Shown here in pieces: positions 24,411 through 35,600 of a DNA stretch of 64,000 nt. Made by a program: the position numbers and the translations under genes. Each line of letters starts with the position of its first letter. Positions within the stretch are counted from its first letter, which is position 1. The notes beneath the pieces were generated by a model. That model had not been told where the DNA came from. It ran no database searches and worked only from the letters and a program-made list of their open reading frames with translations. This DNA comes from Viola odorata. Its lineage: Eukaryota; Streptophyta; Magnoliopsida; Malpighiales; Violaceae. Location of the stretch: positions 12,911,893 to 12,975,892 of the forward strand of contig OY829545.1 in NCBI GenBank assembly GCA_963691705.1, in the 5' to 3' direction.

Positions 24411-24522
24411 CGTATTTATTGGTAGAGGAAGGAAGATTCTGGACGAAGAAAGGAGCCTTACAGATTTTTCCAGTAGGTTCTTCATTGTTCTTAGAAGCTT
24501 TCTCCCTGGATTGTTCTGGAAA
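24411..24522 (-). promoter_or_regulatory. Heat-shock elements and TATA-like box of the small HSP gene
   Basis: On the minus strand AATAAATACG (24411-24419) is a TATA-like box about 120 bases before the ATG. Directly upstream, 24431-24444 reads GGAAGATTCTGGAC on the plus strand. This is a nGAAnnTTCnnGAn heat-shock element of nearly three units. A second, two-unit element (GTTCTGGAAA) lies at 24513-24522. Spacing fits plant small HSP promoters. Confidence 0.75.
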
Positions 24523-26482
24523 TTGATGGGCATCCCGATTTTCTAAGTCCAAACCTCTTTTCCAGTAATACAAAGGAGATTGGGCTCTAAGCCCTAAGGC
24601 CTTACAAGTTACAAAATTCGTATTTTCAGCCCATATATGATATACCCTTGTTTATCCGTTCAACCAGTTCACCTCCTTAATTGAATAATTTAAGGGTCGA
24701 TTTTATAAGTGAGCAAATTATTCTCATTTTTGGCTGCCGTTAAGTTTATTGTCCAAATTATTATGTTAATTTGCTTTAATTAGATTTAAAATAAATACAC
24801 GAGGTAAATTGCAAACCCTAAACAAACAAATGTAGCAAACTAATAATTTAGATACCTCAATTAATATTGTTCGTACCAAATTAATTTATTAATATTCAAA
24901 TCATTGTCATCATCAACATGGTTCATGAATAAGTGAGTCATTTACCAACATTTGTTGCAGGCAAATGGTAATAGACTTGTCCATCCTTAATCTAGCTAGA
25001 TATTGAGTTCAATTCTTGATAATATAGCAAAACCATATTGGGAGAATCACCTATTTTAAAAACCCGACAATATTCGAACAAACTTAGTTTCAATCACAAA
25101 GATACGCGAGGAGACCTACAGGCCTATAAATAAGTAAGTCATTTAACGCTGCATCAACTGTGTGCGGACTTTGACCGAACTGGTTTCAGATTGATTAACT
25201 AGTGCTTGATCTGTCCAAGCTGGAAAAAAACTGTTATTGGTCTGTACTAGAATTTATTATTGTGGGAATATATATGGATTGCTGACCCTAACATTTTTAT
25301 GAGACTTGAAAAATGAAATTTGCAGGTCAAGTCTAATTCCATGTCCTTGTGCACAAAAGTAAGCAATCTTGAATTCTTTTACATGAGTGCCTAACTTATC
25401 ACATGTTTGATTTGGTAAAAGTAGTGTGATTTATAGCTATTTTAGCCTAGATTTTAGCAATTGCGATTGAATTGCACTCAAAATTCATCCCTCTCTTATT
25501 CTCTATTCCTCGGACAAATCACAAGACACAATAATAACTTAAAAAGAAAACGAAAGCTAGAAATAAAACCTTAAAAATATTACTATGTTTATTTACTTAA
25601 AAGACTCATCTCTAGCGAGCATTATTGAATCTAAAATAGCGACAATTTTCTTACCATGATTTGCTCTATTTTTCTTTTTTATAGTTGAACTCTAGATTTG
25701 AGATCAAGATACACAAGTCTTTCACAACCCAAACACGACGGAGAATTTAGATCGTTAAAATTTACTCTACAACTTTAGTTGTTCTGAAGTTAGGATACTC
25801 TATGAATAACTAAAAATTCCTCTCAATTTGATTCGGTGTATTTACTATTTAGTTGAACATTTTATTTCATTTTAGATACAAAAATCAAAAGATTCCTAAG
25901 TAAATTAGGTGATACCTTTGGTGTCTGCTGTGACATTTAGGCAAACAACATAACTTCTTCCGATTTTTTTCTAGAGACCACATTATAACCTAAAAAAAAG
26001 TTTGAAATGCCTAATCTAAAAGGCTTTGGAGATAATAATTACAGTCTGAAAATGGCAAATCAAGTGGACAAATAAGTGGATACAGAGTACTTTTGCATCT
26101 ACAGAATCACTTTCTTTTCTTCATTGTGAAAGGAAAGCATATTATCTATACAATTGTTACAACTTACAAGTTTAACGATCAATTAAATTTATTTTCTCCC
26201 CGTTTTTCTTTAAACATGGGGGAAATTGTATATCAAGAAAGAAAATACAAACCCACGCTAGCTCGTAGATCAGTTCATAAAAATTGCTGTAGCTTAACCA
26301 GATGTCTCGATTTTGAGCTCTAGGTATGCAGCTGCCCTAAAATTTACGAGGAAGAACTTTACTTCCTTTCGAGAATAGTCATTACCCGTAAACGTTGATC
26401 TTGAAAGAAGAAAAAAAACAAAGAAGAAACAGGGGAGAATGAGAAAAGTTCCCAAAAGGCCAGAGAGGGTTGCAAGACTCGA
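24523..26482. other. Intergenic DNA
   Basis: AT-rich DNA with no supported gene. Two short loosely similar stretches (GAATAAGTGAGTCATTTA near 24927 and AAATAAGTAAGTCATTTA near 25129) suggest an old repeat. The last part is the 3' flank of the acidic-protein gene. Confidence 0.4.
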
Positions 26483-26974
26483 TCAAGATGCCAAGCAAGT
26501 TTCCCAGAACAGCTTGCTCTTCTCCGCTTCAGTCATGGATTTATTGGTTGAATCCGCAGAAACACATGATTTTGGAATTTTCTGTCCAGGATTCCATCTT
26601 TTATTATTATAACTCCAAACCACTTCCTCTCCTTCCTCCTCTTCTTCTTCCACCTCCATGTAATCATTGCTCCTCTGCCATGATTGATTAGCCTCAAGTC
26701 GAAAACCAACAATTGGGTCTGTCACACATGAAGAATGGTCTGAATAGTCTTCATCGTCGTTGTCGTCAAAGCTGCAAGATTCTGCATCATCTTCGTCGTT
26801 AGCAGAAAGATCCATGTTTATTTTATGAATATTAGGATCAGAATCAGCCTCTGAATCACCTGTTGCTTCAACCAGAAAGAAAGATGAGAAATCTACAAAA
26901 TTGTTTCTGCTTCTTCTTCTGTGATCCATTTCTTTGAACATATGGCAAGAAAATGAGGTGGTTTCCAATCCCAT
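26483..26974 (-). CDS. Small acidic protein of unknown function
   Basis: An intronless frame of 163 residues. The N-terminus is short and mixed (MGLETTSFSCHMFKEMD, then the basic HRRRSRN). A long acidic and serine-rich middle follows, with DDNDDEDYSDHSS and VEEEEEEGEEV. The C-terminus ends EAEKSKLFWETCLAS. The compact end motif KLFWE.CLAS looks conserved and resembles the end of a family of small stress- or senescence-associated plant proteins of unknown role; I cannot name it securely. There is no signal peptide or membrane segment. The coding region is clearly less AT-rich than its surroundings, which supports a real gene. Confidence 0.7.
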   Translation of the reverse strand: MGLETTSFSCHMFKEMDHRRRSRNNFVDFSSFFLVEATGDSEADSDPNIHKINMDLSANDEDDAESCSFDDNDDEDYSDHSSCVTDPIVGFRLEANQSWQRSNDYMEVEEEEEEGEEVVWSYNNKRWNPGQKIPKSCVSADSTNKSMTEAEKSKLFWETCLAS

Positions 26975-27348
26975 TAGTGCTATGTCATGTTACTGTGGAA
27001 CTAGATGGATCTTGTAAACAGAGACATCTGCTGCTCTGTATTTATATAATACTCAAGGAAGTGGTCAAAAACGCCTACTAATACGCTATCAATTTGTATG
27101 ATTTCTGTGGGCTATAACCGGAATTATACATACCTTCTAAGTTTAATTGCTCACGTATTGCTTCATATTATTAAAATAAGCTATAATGAATATTTCTAGA
27201 ACTTCTTTGTATATTGAAATAAATAAATAAAAATGTGCTAAATTTAAATGTCAATTCATAACCTAATACTAATGCGATTGGTTTCACAGTCTCAATTTCA
27301 ATTATAAAGTTGTAAATCTAGATTAGGAGCTTTAGTCCACAATTTTAC

Positions 27349-27384
<36 letters not shown>

Positions 27385-27831
27385 TATAAATTTTGAGATT
27401 CCTATACGAGTTTTTTTCATTAAAAATAAATAAATGTGTTATATCATCGAACTTATAACTAAATTTATAAAAAAGAATATGAGTTCTAGTCTTTAAAATC
27501 TCTCTAGCCCATAGGCCATAACTTTTAAAATTTGGAAAAGTTGGGTATCCTATAAATCTTACGTATCGATTTTGGATATCGGCCTAAACTTAAAGAGGGG
27601 GGGACACTTGGGGCGTCTTGTTAGGTACTTTATAATTATTTAAGGACTTTTCTTTTCGCACGTCGGCCCCCACACACACATGCCTAATCTTCTAGAAGAA
27701 GTGCATATTGAATTGGTAGCTAGGAAATGGGCAATGATTTAAACGGATGGATTGGAGTCTGCCTTCTAGATTCTCAAAAAGGAGGCTGGCTTCTAGAAGG
27801 CAAATTATTATTATTTTTAAAATAAATGATA
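26975..27831. other. Promoter flank and AT-rich intergenic DNA
   Basis: Upstream region of the acidic-protein gene. A TATTTATATAAT TATA-like stretch at 27039-27050 lies about 65-75 bases before the start. A TA microsatellite is listed separately. Nothing else is recognised. Confidence 0.45.
27354..27379. repeat. (TA)n microsatellite
   Basis: About 13 uninterrupted TA dinucleotides. Confidence 0.95.
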
Positions 27832-28062
27832 CTCCCTCCGTCCATTTTTAATGGACGCGTACTGTTCCGGCACGCGTCTCAAGAAAACCGGATGACTCAC
27901 TATTTGACTCTAAAAAAAATCGTATTTTTTTTAACGTACGTTAATCCTTAATGTACGTCCGAAAAAAAATTCGAAAAAAAATTGTCTCAAACAGTGAGTT
28001 ATTCAGCCTCCTTAATATGCGTGCTAATAGTAAAAGCGTCAGTTATTTATAGACGGAGGGAG
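27832..28062. mobile_element. Stowaway-type MITE
   Basis: A 231-base element starting CTCCCTCCGTCC and ending with its complement, GGACGGAGGGAG apart from one substitution at the inner edge. A TA dinucleotide flanks each side (27830-27831 and 28063-28064). These ends and the TA target are the signature of Stowaway elements (Tc1/mariner-type, non-autonomous). Internal complementary blocks (CTCACTATTTGAC and CAGTGAGTTATTC) extend the foldback. Confidence 0.9.
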
Positions 28063-28064
28063 TA

Positions 28065-29370
28065 TATGGTTAATTTTGAGAAGAAATTAACAGTATATAG
28101 TTATTTTAAAATACAGAACCTACCACTAATTATCATTATCATATACATAACTTATGAGCTGGACATACAGTTTTCTTTTACAAGTGTAAACATAACTTAT
28201 GGGACTCTCATATTAATTTTTCTTATTTTATATATAATATTACTGAATTACAAATTTAATGGTATGCGCAAAATAATTTATAACTTTGCTCGCAGATCGA
28301 TATCTAATAATTTATAGAATTTTCATACTAACTGATATCGTAAAATTTTAATAATTTTATTTTAAGTGGTTTGAGTATAAAAGTTAATTAATATGTAATT
28401 TATTTACCCACCACCTAATTTTTCACACATCAACCGGTATGAAAAAATGGTATATGGCCTATAAGGATATATGTCGGTTTTTTTATAGACAAATATAAGA
28501 TTCGAATTTGGATCTAAATTTCTATTATTACTTAACACCAGCTAAACAATCAATGAATTATATGCTCGTTGACGAATATATGTCATTTTCTAGTTTTGTT
28601 GAGGTTGGAAAGAGTTGATATCTTATATTCTAGTCCCTCAACTTACAATCTTTGAACAAGAAAAAAGAGAGTCATTTTATCGTGCAAGTCAAAACGCTTA
28701 TACTATTAAAATTAAAATTAAAATTAATAAGTTGTTGCTTAAAATAAAATAAAAAAGTCAGGTTTAGAGGCTGTATTGAACAACTGTTTGAGTTTATTAA
28801 AACTTATTCAACACTTCAATGATAGACTTCTTAACGAGGATGATTAATTATCAATAAACTTGTAAATCCGTGATGAGACAAAAGTCATAAAATCTTTTTT
28901 TGGTGGGTCCAAAATCAATGTGAAAAAAATCAATTTGGTCACAGAAAATAATCAAAAGTCAAAAATTCAACCAGAATCGAATTAGATTGACCCGTAATTT
29001 TAATAAATTAGTAAATAAAATTTAATAAAAATTATATTTATTTTTTATATTCTAATTTAATATCACAAACATAATGTTATTACAGTGCTAAAATTTTATT
29101 GATCAACATGTTAAACATGGATTCAAATCCCATGTTTCCAAATCTAACCTGCTGACCGATTGTTGAACTTCCCGACCAAACTGACCTAATTAAACCCGGT
29201 CCAATTAGGTAATTAATTTCCGTAAATTTAGATTAATAATTTTTAAAAAAAAGTTATTCATAGGGGTATTATAGACATTACAGACAGTTATATGCTAACA
29301 TATCAACATATTTTAGATATAATTTGAATGGACATTAAGATAAATTATTTATCGGTTTAATGATATAAAT
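28065..29370. other. AT-rich intergenic DNA
   Basis: No supported coding sequence. Short tRNA-B-box-like strings (AAGATTCGAATTTG near 28497 and GGATTCAAATCCCATG near 29118) suggest old SINE remnants, but I cannot delimit them. Confidence 0.35.
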
Positions 29371-29810
29371 GCTCCTGTATTTTAATATTTTAATTAATTA
29401 CTCCTCTGTACAATTTATTTGTTTTATGACCCCCTATATTCATATTTTTTTGTTTAATGACTCTCCTTACGTTACGGAATGATGATTTCTCTTAAAAAAA
29501 TTGACACGTCAGTAAGATCACCATTATGTGGCATAATCTTGCTAACGTGTTGATTTTTTTTGTTTAATAACCTCCTTATACTCATATTTTTTTATTTAAA
29601 GACCCCTTATACTTATATTTTTTTATTTAATGACCCCCAACGTGGCATAATCTTGTTGATGTGTCGAAACTCTTTTAAAGAAGAACGCGCCATATCACCA
29701 TTCTGTAACGTCGAGGAGTCATTAAATAAAAAAAATATGATTATAAGGAGGTCATTAAACAAACAAATTATACAGAGAAATAATTAATCAAAACATTAAA
29801 GTACTGGAGA
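29371..29810. mobile_element. Foldback element about 440 bases long
   Basis: The left arm (CTCCTGTATTTTAATATTTT) and the reverse complement of the right arm (CTCCAGTACTTTAATGTTTT) match. The similarity continues through repeated ATTTTTTT-GTTTAATGAC blocks and a shared GTGGCATAATCTTG core on both sides, so almost the whole unit folds back on itself. It is non-coding. It resembles the long-TIR element at 6703 in style (ACGTGTCA/CACGTCA motifs) but is not the same family. Confidence 0.6.
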
Positions 29811-30036
29811 ATTTTTTTTATTAAGACAAAAAGAATATTAATGAATTAACGAGGATATTGAAGTTTTATTTAAGAGAACGGATGTATGTATTAATTAAAA
29901 TTAATTTCAGAAAAAAAACTGATGTATGTTACACATATACTCGAGTATGTGAATCAATGTATCTAACTAAGGCTTTCCCTACAAATACTTGTAATTCTAA
30001 TTTTATTTGTACACTAGAATTAATAATACTATCATT

Positions 30037-30447
30037 ATGGCTAGAATTAATAATTTTTCTCTCATGGCAACCGTATTATTAGCTATTGGAGTACTACTTA
30101 TGGTGTCTCCAAAACCCATAACGGCAAAGGTTTTCGGTTTTGATATTCCAGAACCAGTTCCGGGATATTTCGACATGTTAAAAAAGTGTGGAACACATGT
30201 GACCATGGACTGTGGGAAGAACATGCATTACGCAATATACAGCACTGAAGTTCTTACTAAAGAATGCTGCGACCAAATTGGAGCTTCTAAAAGATTTTGT
30301 TTGAATCAAGTGGTGTTCTTTCTTGGTACTAATGTAGCGAAGTACAAGCCCCATTTTGTTGAGATCTGGAAAAAGAGCCAAAAAATATTCGATGAGTGTA
30401 TACCAACACTGAAGCAGAGCGTCGCAGAAGGACCAATAAATATGTAA
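30037..30447 (+). CDS. Secreted cysteine-rich protein, ECA1/prolamin-like family
   Basis: An intronless gene of 136 residues. Residues 1 to about 30 form a signal peptide (NNFSLMATVLLAIGVLLMV). The mature part has six cysteines in the order C...C...CC...C...C (KKCGTHVTMDCGKN, KECCDQIG, KRFCLNQV, DECIP). This fits the Prolamin-like domain of ECA1 gametogenesis-related proteins, many of which are expressed in egg cells or seeds. The start at 30037 is the first ATG; the frame extends upstream only through non-ATG codons. The gene stands alone in repeat-rich DNA. Family assignment rests on the cysteine pattern and size. Confidence 0.75.
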   Translation: MARINNFSLMATVLLAIGVLLMVSPKPITAKVFGFDIPEPVPGYFDMLKKCGTHVTMDCGKNMHYAIYSTEVLTKECCDQIGASKRFCLNQVVFFLGTNVAKYKPHFVEIWKKSQKIFDECIPTLKQSVAEGPINM

Positions 30448-32659
30448 TGTATTGATCATTAAATTATTGTAAATCAAATAATTTAAAGGACTAAAATTGG
30501 AGGTAAAGGAGTAATTAACCTATTAATACCCGATTAAATAACACAGTTTTTTTTTGTGAATTAAGATCTAATTTCATGGTTCCTCAATCATAAAATAATT
30601 TTATATAAATTTTCCGATTTCAGAGGAAAGAATGAAAAAAAAATTGAAATGGAAAAAAAGTAAAAGAAGTCGTCACTAACTTATAGGAATACGATACTTA
30701 TGTCACGTCATAGTACTTTTGGGAGTAATAAACTTGCATAGTTATACATATTATATATACTAGTATTAGCCCATAGCCTCCGCGTTTAATTAAAAAAATC
30801 TTTTACGAATAGGAGGATTTTTTTTTTTTTGGATTCTTCTTGTACGAAACCTTTATATATGTGCTTAGAGCATGCAATTTAAATCTGCAAATAATAATGA
30901 GTGATTACTAGCGATTCTCAGGTTCTTTTACCTTCTAAAAACAACGAATTCATTAGCTGATGAAGGTTGAAAATTAGAATTGAAAGCACCAGTCCTAACG
31001 TTAAGCAAAACTAGAAAAGGAAAAAAGAAATAATATCAACCTGTCACTTGTTAATTAGGCTACTTTATATTTTATCCGGTTGAATAATAATTATCCATTA
31101 ATGTTAATTAGTCCGTAGTTACTATAAAATTAATATAAGCTATCAAGTAGCATTCTATTGACTGCTTCGGTGCTTTGAATTACTATAATTCATCTTTAAT
31201 AATTTTTAATGAAAGGGTGAGAGAACATTAAATCACTTACTTGCTAAAATTACATTTTTTTAAAGAAAAAATTTTTTTTTTTTCACAATAGTAAAAACGT
31301 AAATCTTTTATGACGTAATAAAGATGAATTACAGTAATTATAGTAAAAAAGACACAACAAAATGCAAATATGGTAGAATTAGAATGATTTGCACGGTACT
31401 CCAATGGTTAGACAACATTAGATATTTTTTTTTTAAGTCTTCAAATACAAATATCCCTAAATTTATTATACTAAGATTAATCACATTGGGTTGTTGGTAT
31501 CGGTTGGTCCACTACAAAATCTCAGTAGGTAATTTCTCTATACATAATAATCGAACTTACAACTTCTTGCTCAATGACGAAGTTGAATGATATAAAATAA
31601 GATAATAGTAAATAATTTGAGAGAACCGAGTATAAAAATAAAAAAACTAAATTTGTAAACCACTTTTTTTTTCCACAAATATTTTATCAATTCAGATTAA
31701 TCTAGCCGAATATTATCAGGCCTCAAAGAGGAAAATGCTAGAATTTTGTCTCCTTTAATTTTGTTTCTATTCGTCCATAAAATAAAATAAAAAGGACTAA
31801 AAAGAGAACTTTCCAACAAATGAAAGCTGAAAAGTAAGCATTCATAAATTATACACTACTGTAATTAAATGCCCAGAATGTTGAAGGAAATTACCAGAGG
31901 ATGTAATCAAAACAGGGGAAGGAAAAAGACTTCGCTGGAATGGAAAGAGACCGTATTGGATAAGGCTAACAATCGAAAGCAGCCATGGCCCATAGTGTTC
32001 GGTCATCAAAGTAGCGTTAACATCTGGTCTGGTTGGACGGGCCTCTCAAGATCAATAACTAATTTTCGAAGAATGGTGAGCAATTTTAATTTATTTTGCG
32101 TCAAAATTGGATGGATTTATCATCCAGATATGACGTGCTAACGAAAACTTTAAGGCCACTGACAAATACCTTTCCATCCAAATCTCAACCAAAAGATCAT
32201 TCTGTTCTTTCAGTAACTAACAAGCGACCGAAACCTGAAATCTGATCACCCTTCGAAACAGGTAAACCACGAAGCCTGATCGACTAAGAAACAACATATA
32301 TAAAAAGAAAAGAAATTGAAATATCTCGGGGAGCAAGAGCAACATTATTCTGACAGGTTCTTGGAGGAAAAATCAAAAAAATTATTTGTTAATCTCTAAT
32401 GAACAAAAATCCATGATACACAAATTATATAAATTGTATTGGTGTAAATGCACCGTGAATTACAAGTTTTTTCATAAATTTCATTCCCGTGAATGAGAGA
32501 TACAAGGATCGGGGTAATGCCAACATAATCACAGGTTATCAATCCACCCCAACGCGCTGCTGATACTGCAGTCACTCCCGTATACCCAGGTTGCGTGCGA
32601 CCACATATCACAGACACAATTCTGCTTTGCTTTCCGCCTTCCATCACTCACCTTTCTCA
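30448..32659. other. Repeat-rich intergenic DNA
   Basis: Mostly AT-rich, non-coding. On the minus strand around 31870-32100 there are short peptide-like stretches (KLVIDLERPVQPDQM and TEHYGPWLL) reminiscent of plant LINE ORF1 (DUF4283/zinc-knuckle) proteins, but broken by stops. The last few hundred bases are the probable 3' UTR of the Bruno-like gene. Confidence 0.35.
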
Positions 32660-35600
32660 TCAATAAGGTTTACTCTGCTTGTTGTCTCTCTTCAGCTGAA
32701 CCTTCAATTTCTTACCACCTAATTGGTATCCATTCATCACAGCAATCGCTTCTTGGGCAGCTCCAGGTGAGTCGTAACTAACAAATCCTGCGGATAAAGG
32801 CATAGTTAAGTACATAAACTTTATACAACGAACTTTTTGTTCCACATGATCTGCAAGTGTGTGTGTGTATACCAAAGCATTTGCTGGCACCGGTTACTTT
32901 ATCAACAAAGACCTTAGCACTCAAGACCGTACCAAATGCTTGAAAAGCATTGGCAAGTTCTTCATCACCTAAATCTTGAGGTATGTGATATATGAAAAGG
33001 TTGGCACCAGGTGGACCTGAATCAAAGTACACAGGATAATTAATGGAAATAACCCAAACAAATATCATAGAAGATCAAAAACCGACATGACAATCTAGCA
33101 AACAAACCTTCAGCTTGACCTCCTGAACTTGTACCCACACCTGGAGGTGTTGCTGGATTACTGCTTGCAACTGCAGGTGGCGCTGAAACAGGCGAACTAC
33201 TCAAAGGCCGGTGAATCATTGCCCCGGGAAACGGCAGAGGATACTGCAGACCAGTCACAGCAGGATAAGCAGGGCGAACGTAGTTTGCAGGTGGCATTGC
33301 ATAATTTCTAGGGGCCATGCTGGGATCAGGTCTGATTCCTCCGCGCAATGGATTTCCTTGAATAATGCCATGAAAACCAGGTTGATTCTGCATTGGTGGC
33401 AGGCGGTAAGGCATAATTCCATAATTTCCAGGAGCCTACAAAGATGGCAGATAATTACCATACTCCTAACTTCATTTCCAACTACGAATACTAAATTGAG
33501 TCTAATAAAGAAGAGAAAACGGGAACCGACAACACTCAAAGATGTGGTGAGGAATGAAGAAAGGGATTTGTGGATGGCTTTTGATGTATCTTCAGTTGAA
33601 TTCTAAACACTGCCTTTGGTTGTTTTTTCATTGCTTAGTATTTCCAGGGTGATGTCCCTGATGAGGTAAGTTGAGTCCTCCCACAAGACGACTTACCTCC
33701 CCATATATTCTTTACGGAATTTTTGATTTACAATATCTATCAGTTTATCTATAAAAAGAAAAGAAAAGACAATATTTGTAGACAACATAATTTGTAATGC
33801 TTCCCAATATATGAATGCTAATGTGTCAGACCTGGTATCCATAACCGTTATAATTTGGAGCATATCCCATTGGCACAGCTCCAAATAATGACGGATGCTG
33901 CGAATCAGCAGCTGGCGGACTAGAAGACTGAGAATGTGCTCTCTGGGCCCTTCGGGCTTGTCTTTCCTTTTCTGTATCTGCCCACTTGACAATCAAAGGA
34001 ACATTTGAACCCTATTAAAGCAACAGGTAACGATTAGACTGCATAATTCCGAATACATAAACCACACTTTAATATGAAGCTTTTAGCATAGAGCCCACAA
34101 AAGATGGTACAATGGCACACTGAAAAGGAAAATGAGTCTCAAATTGTATATGTTCAGTTTGATTACATAGACAATCAAAATTAAGGACGTTGGCATACAT
34201 TTTTAATTTAAGAGATTATCAAAATCAACTGCATGAAAACTTTAACTTCTGCTAGAAGTTCATTTGACTTCCAGAGCAAAACCTTAGCATGATTAACTGA
34301 AAAGGTTTGAGCGCAAATGTCCACTCAACACAGGATCTTACACCAAACACAATCAAGCTACCGCATGACATGTGGAAGTTCACTTTGATAGGCAACACAG
34401 AATGCAACACAATACATATTGTCCGATCAAGTTACTTACTATATATCATTTACACAATGCTAATCACTAGAGCCAAAATTTTCAGAAGTACAATGCGACA
34501 ACCAATTAGCGTCTCTTATCAAATTACTAACCGGTGCGGATTATAGTTGCTCACCAACTAAAAGCCAAAGTGATTGAGCTAATGAAGTATCAGGGTCACT
34601 CACTATAAATTAAAATGAAAACAGTATCAAATTTATCATCCTACAAGTTTTAGAGATGCCTTTGTCTACGTGAATTTGCCAAAATAGCAATGCAATTTTT
34701 TAACTCATCAACACATTAATCAGGAAAATGAGTGCATTCCTAATTAGCAATTCACCTCAGGATAACTGTAGAAAAAGACAAACATGATACAGGGGGGAAA
34801 TAAAATACTTTTGAGCAATACCTCTGAAAACCCCCTAATAGGCAAATGAGTTTTCAGTGGTAGAATCATATTAACAAGCACAAACCTCCATTTTATGCTT
34901 TCCATTGATGGCCTCCAAGGCAACAAGGGCTTGATCCTTTGTCTCATACTTCAAAAAAGCACAGCCTACCAATTAATTGACGGAGATCAACTATAAAATT
35001 AGATAGAGTGCTTCTCTGGAAGTGGCCAAAAACAAACACTTAATGATTATCAAAGCAGTACCTTTGCTTGTTTGTGGAGAACCTCTTAAAATTTGTAACT
35101 CTTTTATATTCCCATGCTTAGAGAATAAATCAGCTACCTCAGCTTCGGAAACATTTTTTGGGAGCATACCAACAAAGAGTTTGTGTTCTGGATTGCAAGC
35201 ACTATAAAAATCAATTTGGGAAAGCACAGGGTGCTGAATGTCACAAATTAACCAAAATAACAGTGAAAAGAAACACAGCATGCTAAAAGGAAAAAAGATC
35301 TTCCAGTAATTCACAACAATCTTGGTGATTTTTTTTTTAAAAAGAAAAACTGAATTCAGTGACATTATATTACACCTAGTCTTTCCAACTCGCCATCTGC
35401 ATACTTCACTTGCAATGGACTAGAAGCCTGAATTGGAAAAAAAGAAACAACGTCATTTAGACAAGAAGCGCTGAGACATGAATGCATCAAATGTGGCAGG
35501 ACAATAATATACAACTTATTGATCTGAGACAACATCTATGTTTATACATTATCCAAGGGGAAGCTTAAAATATCTGCTTAACTTTTATTAATGATATGAT

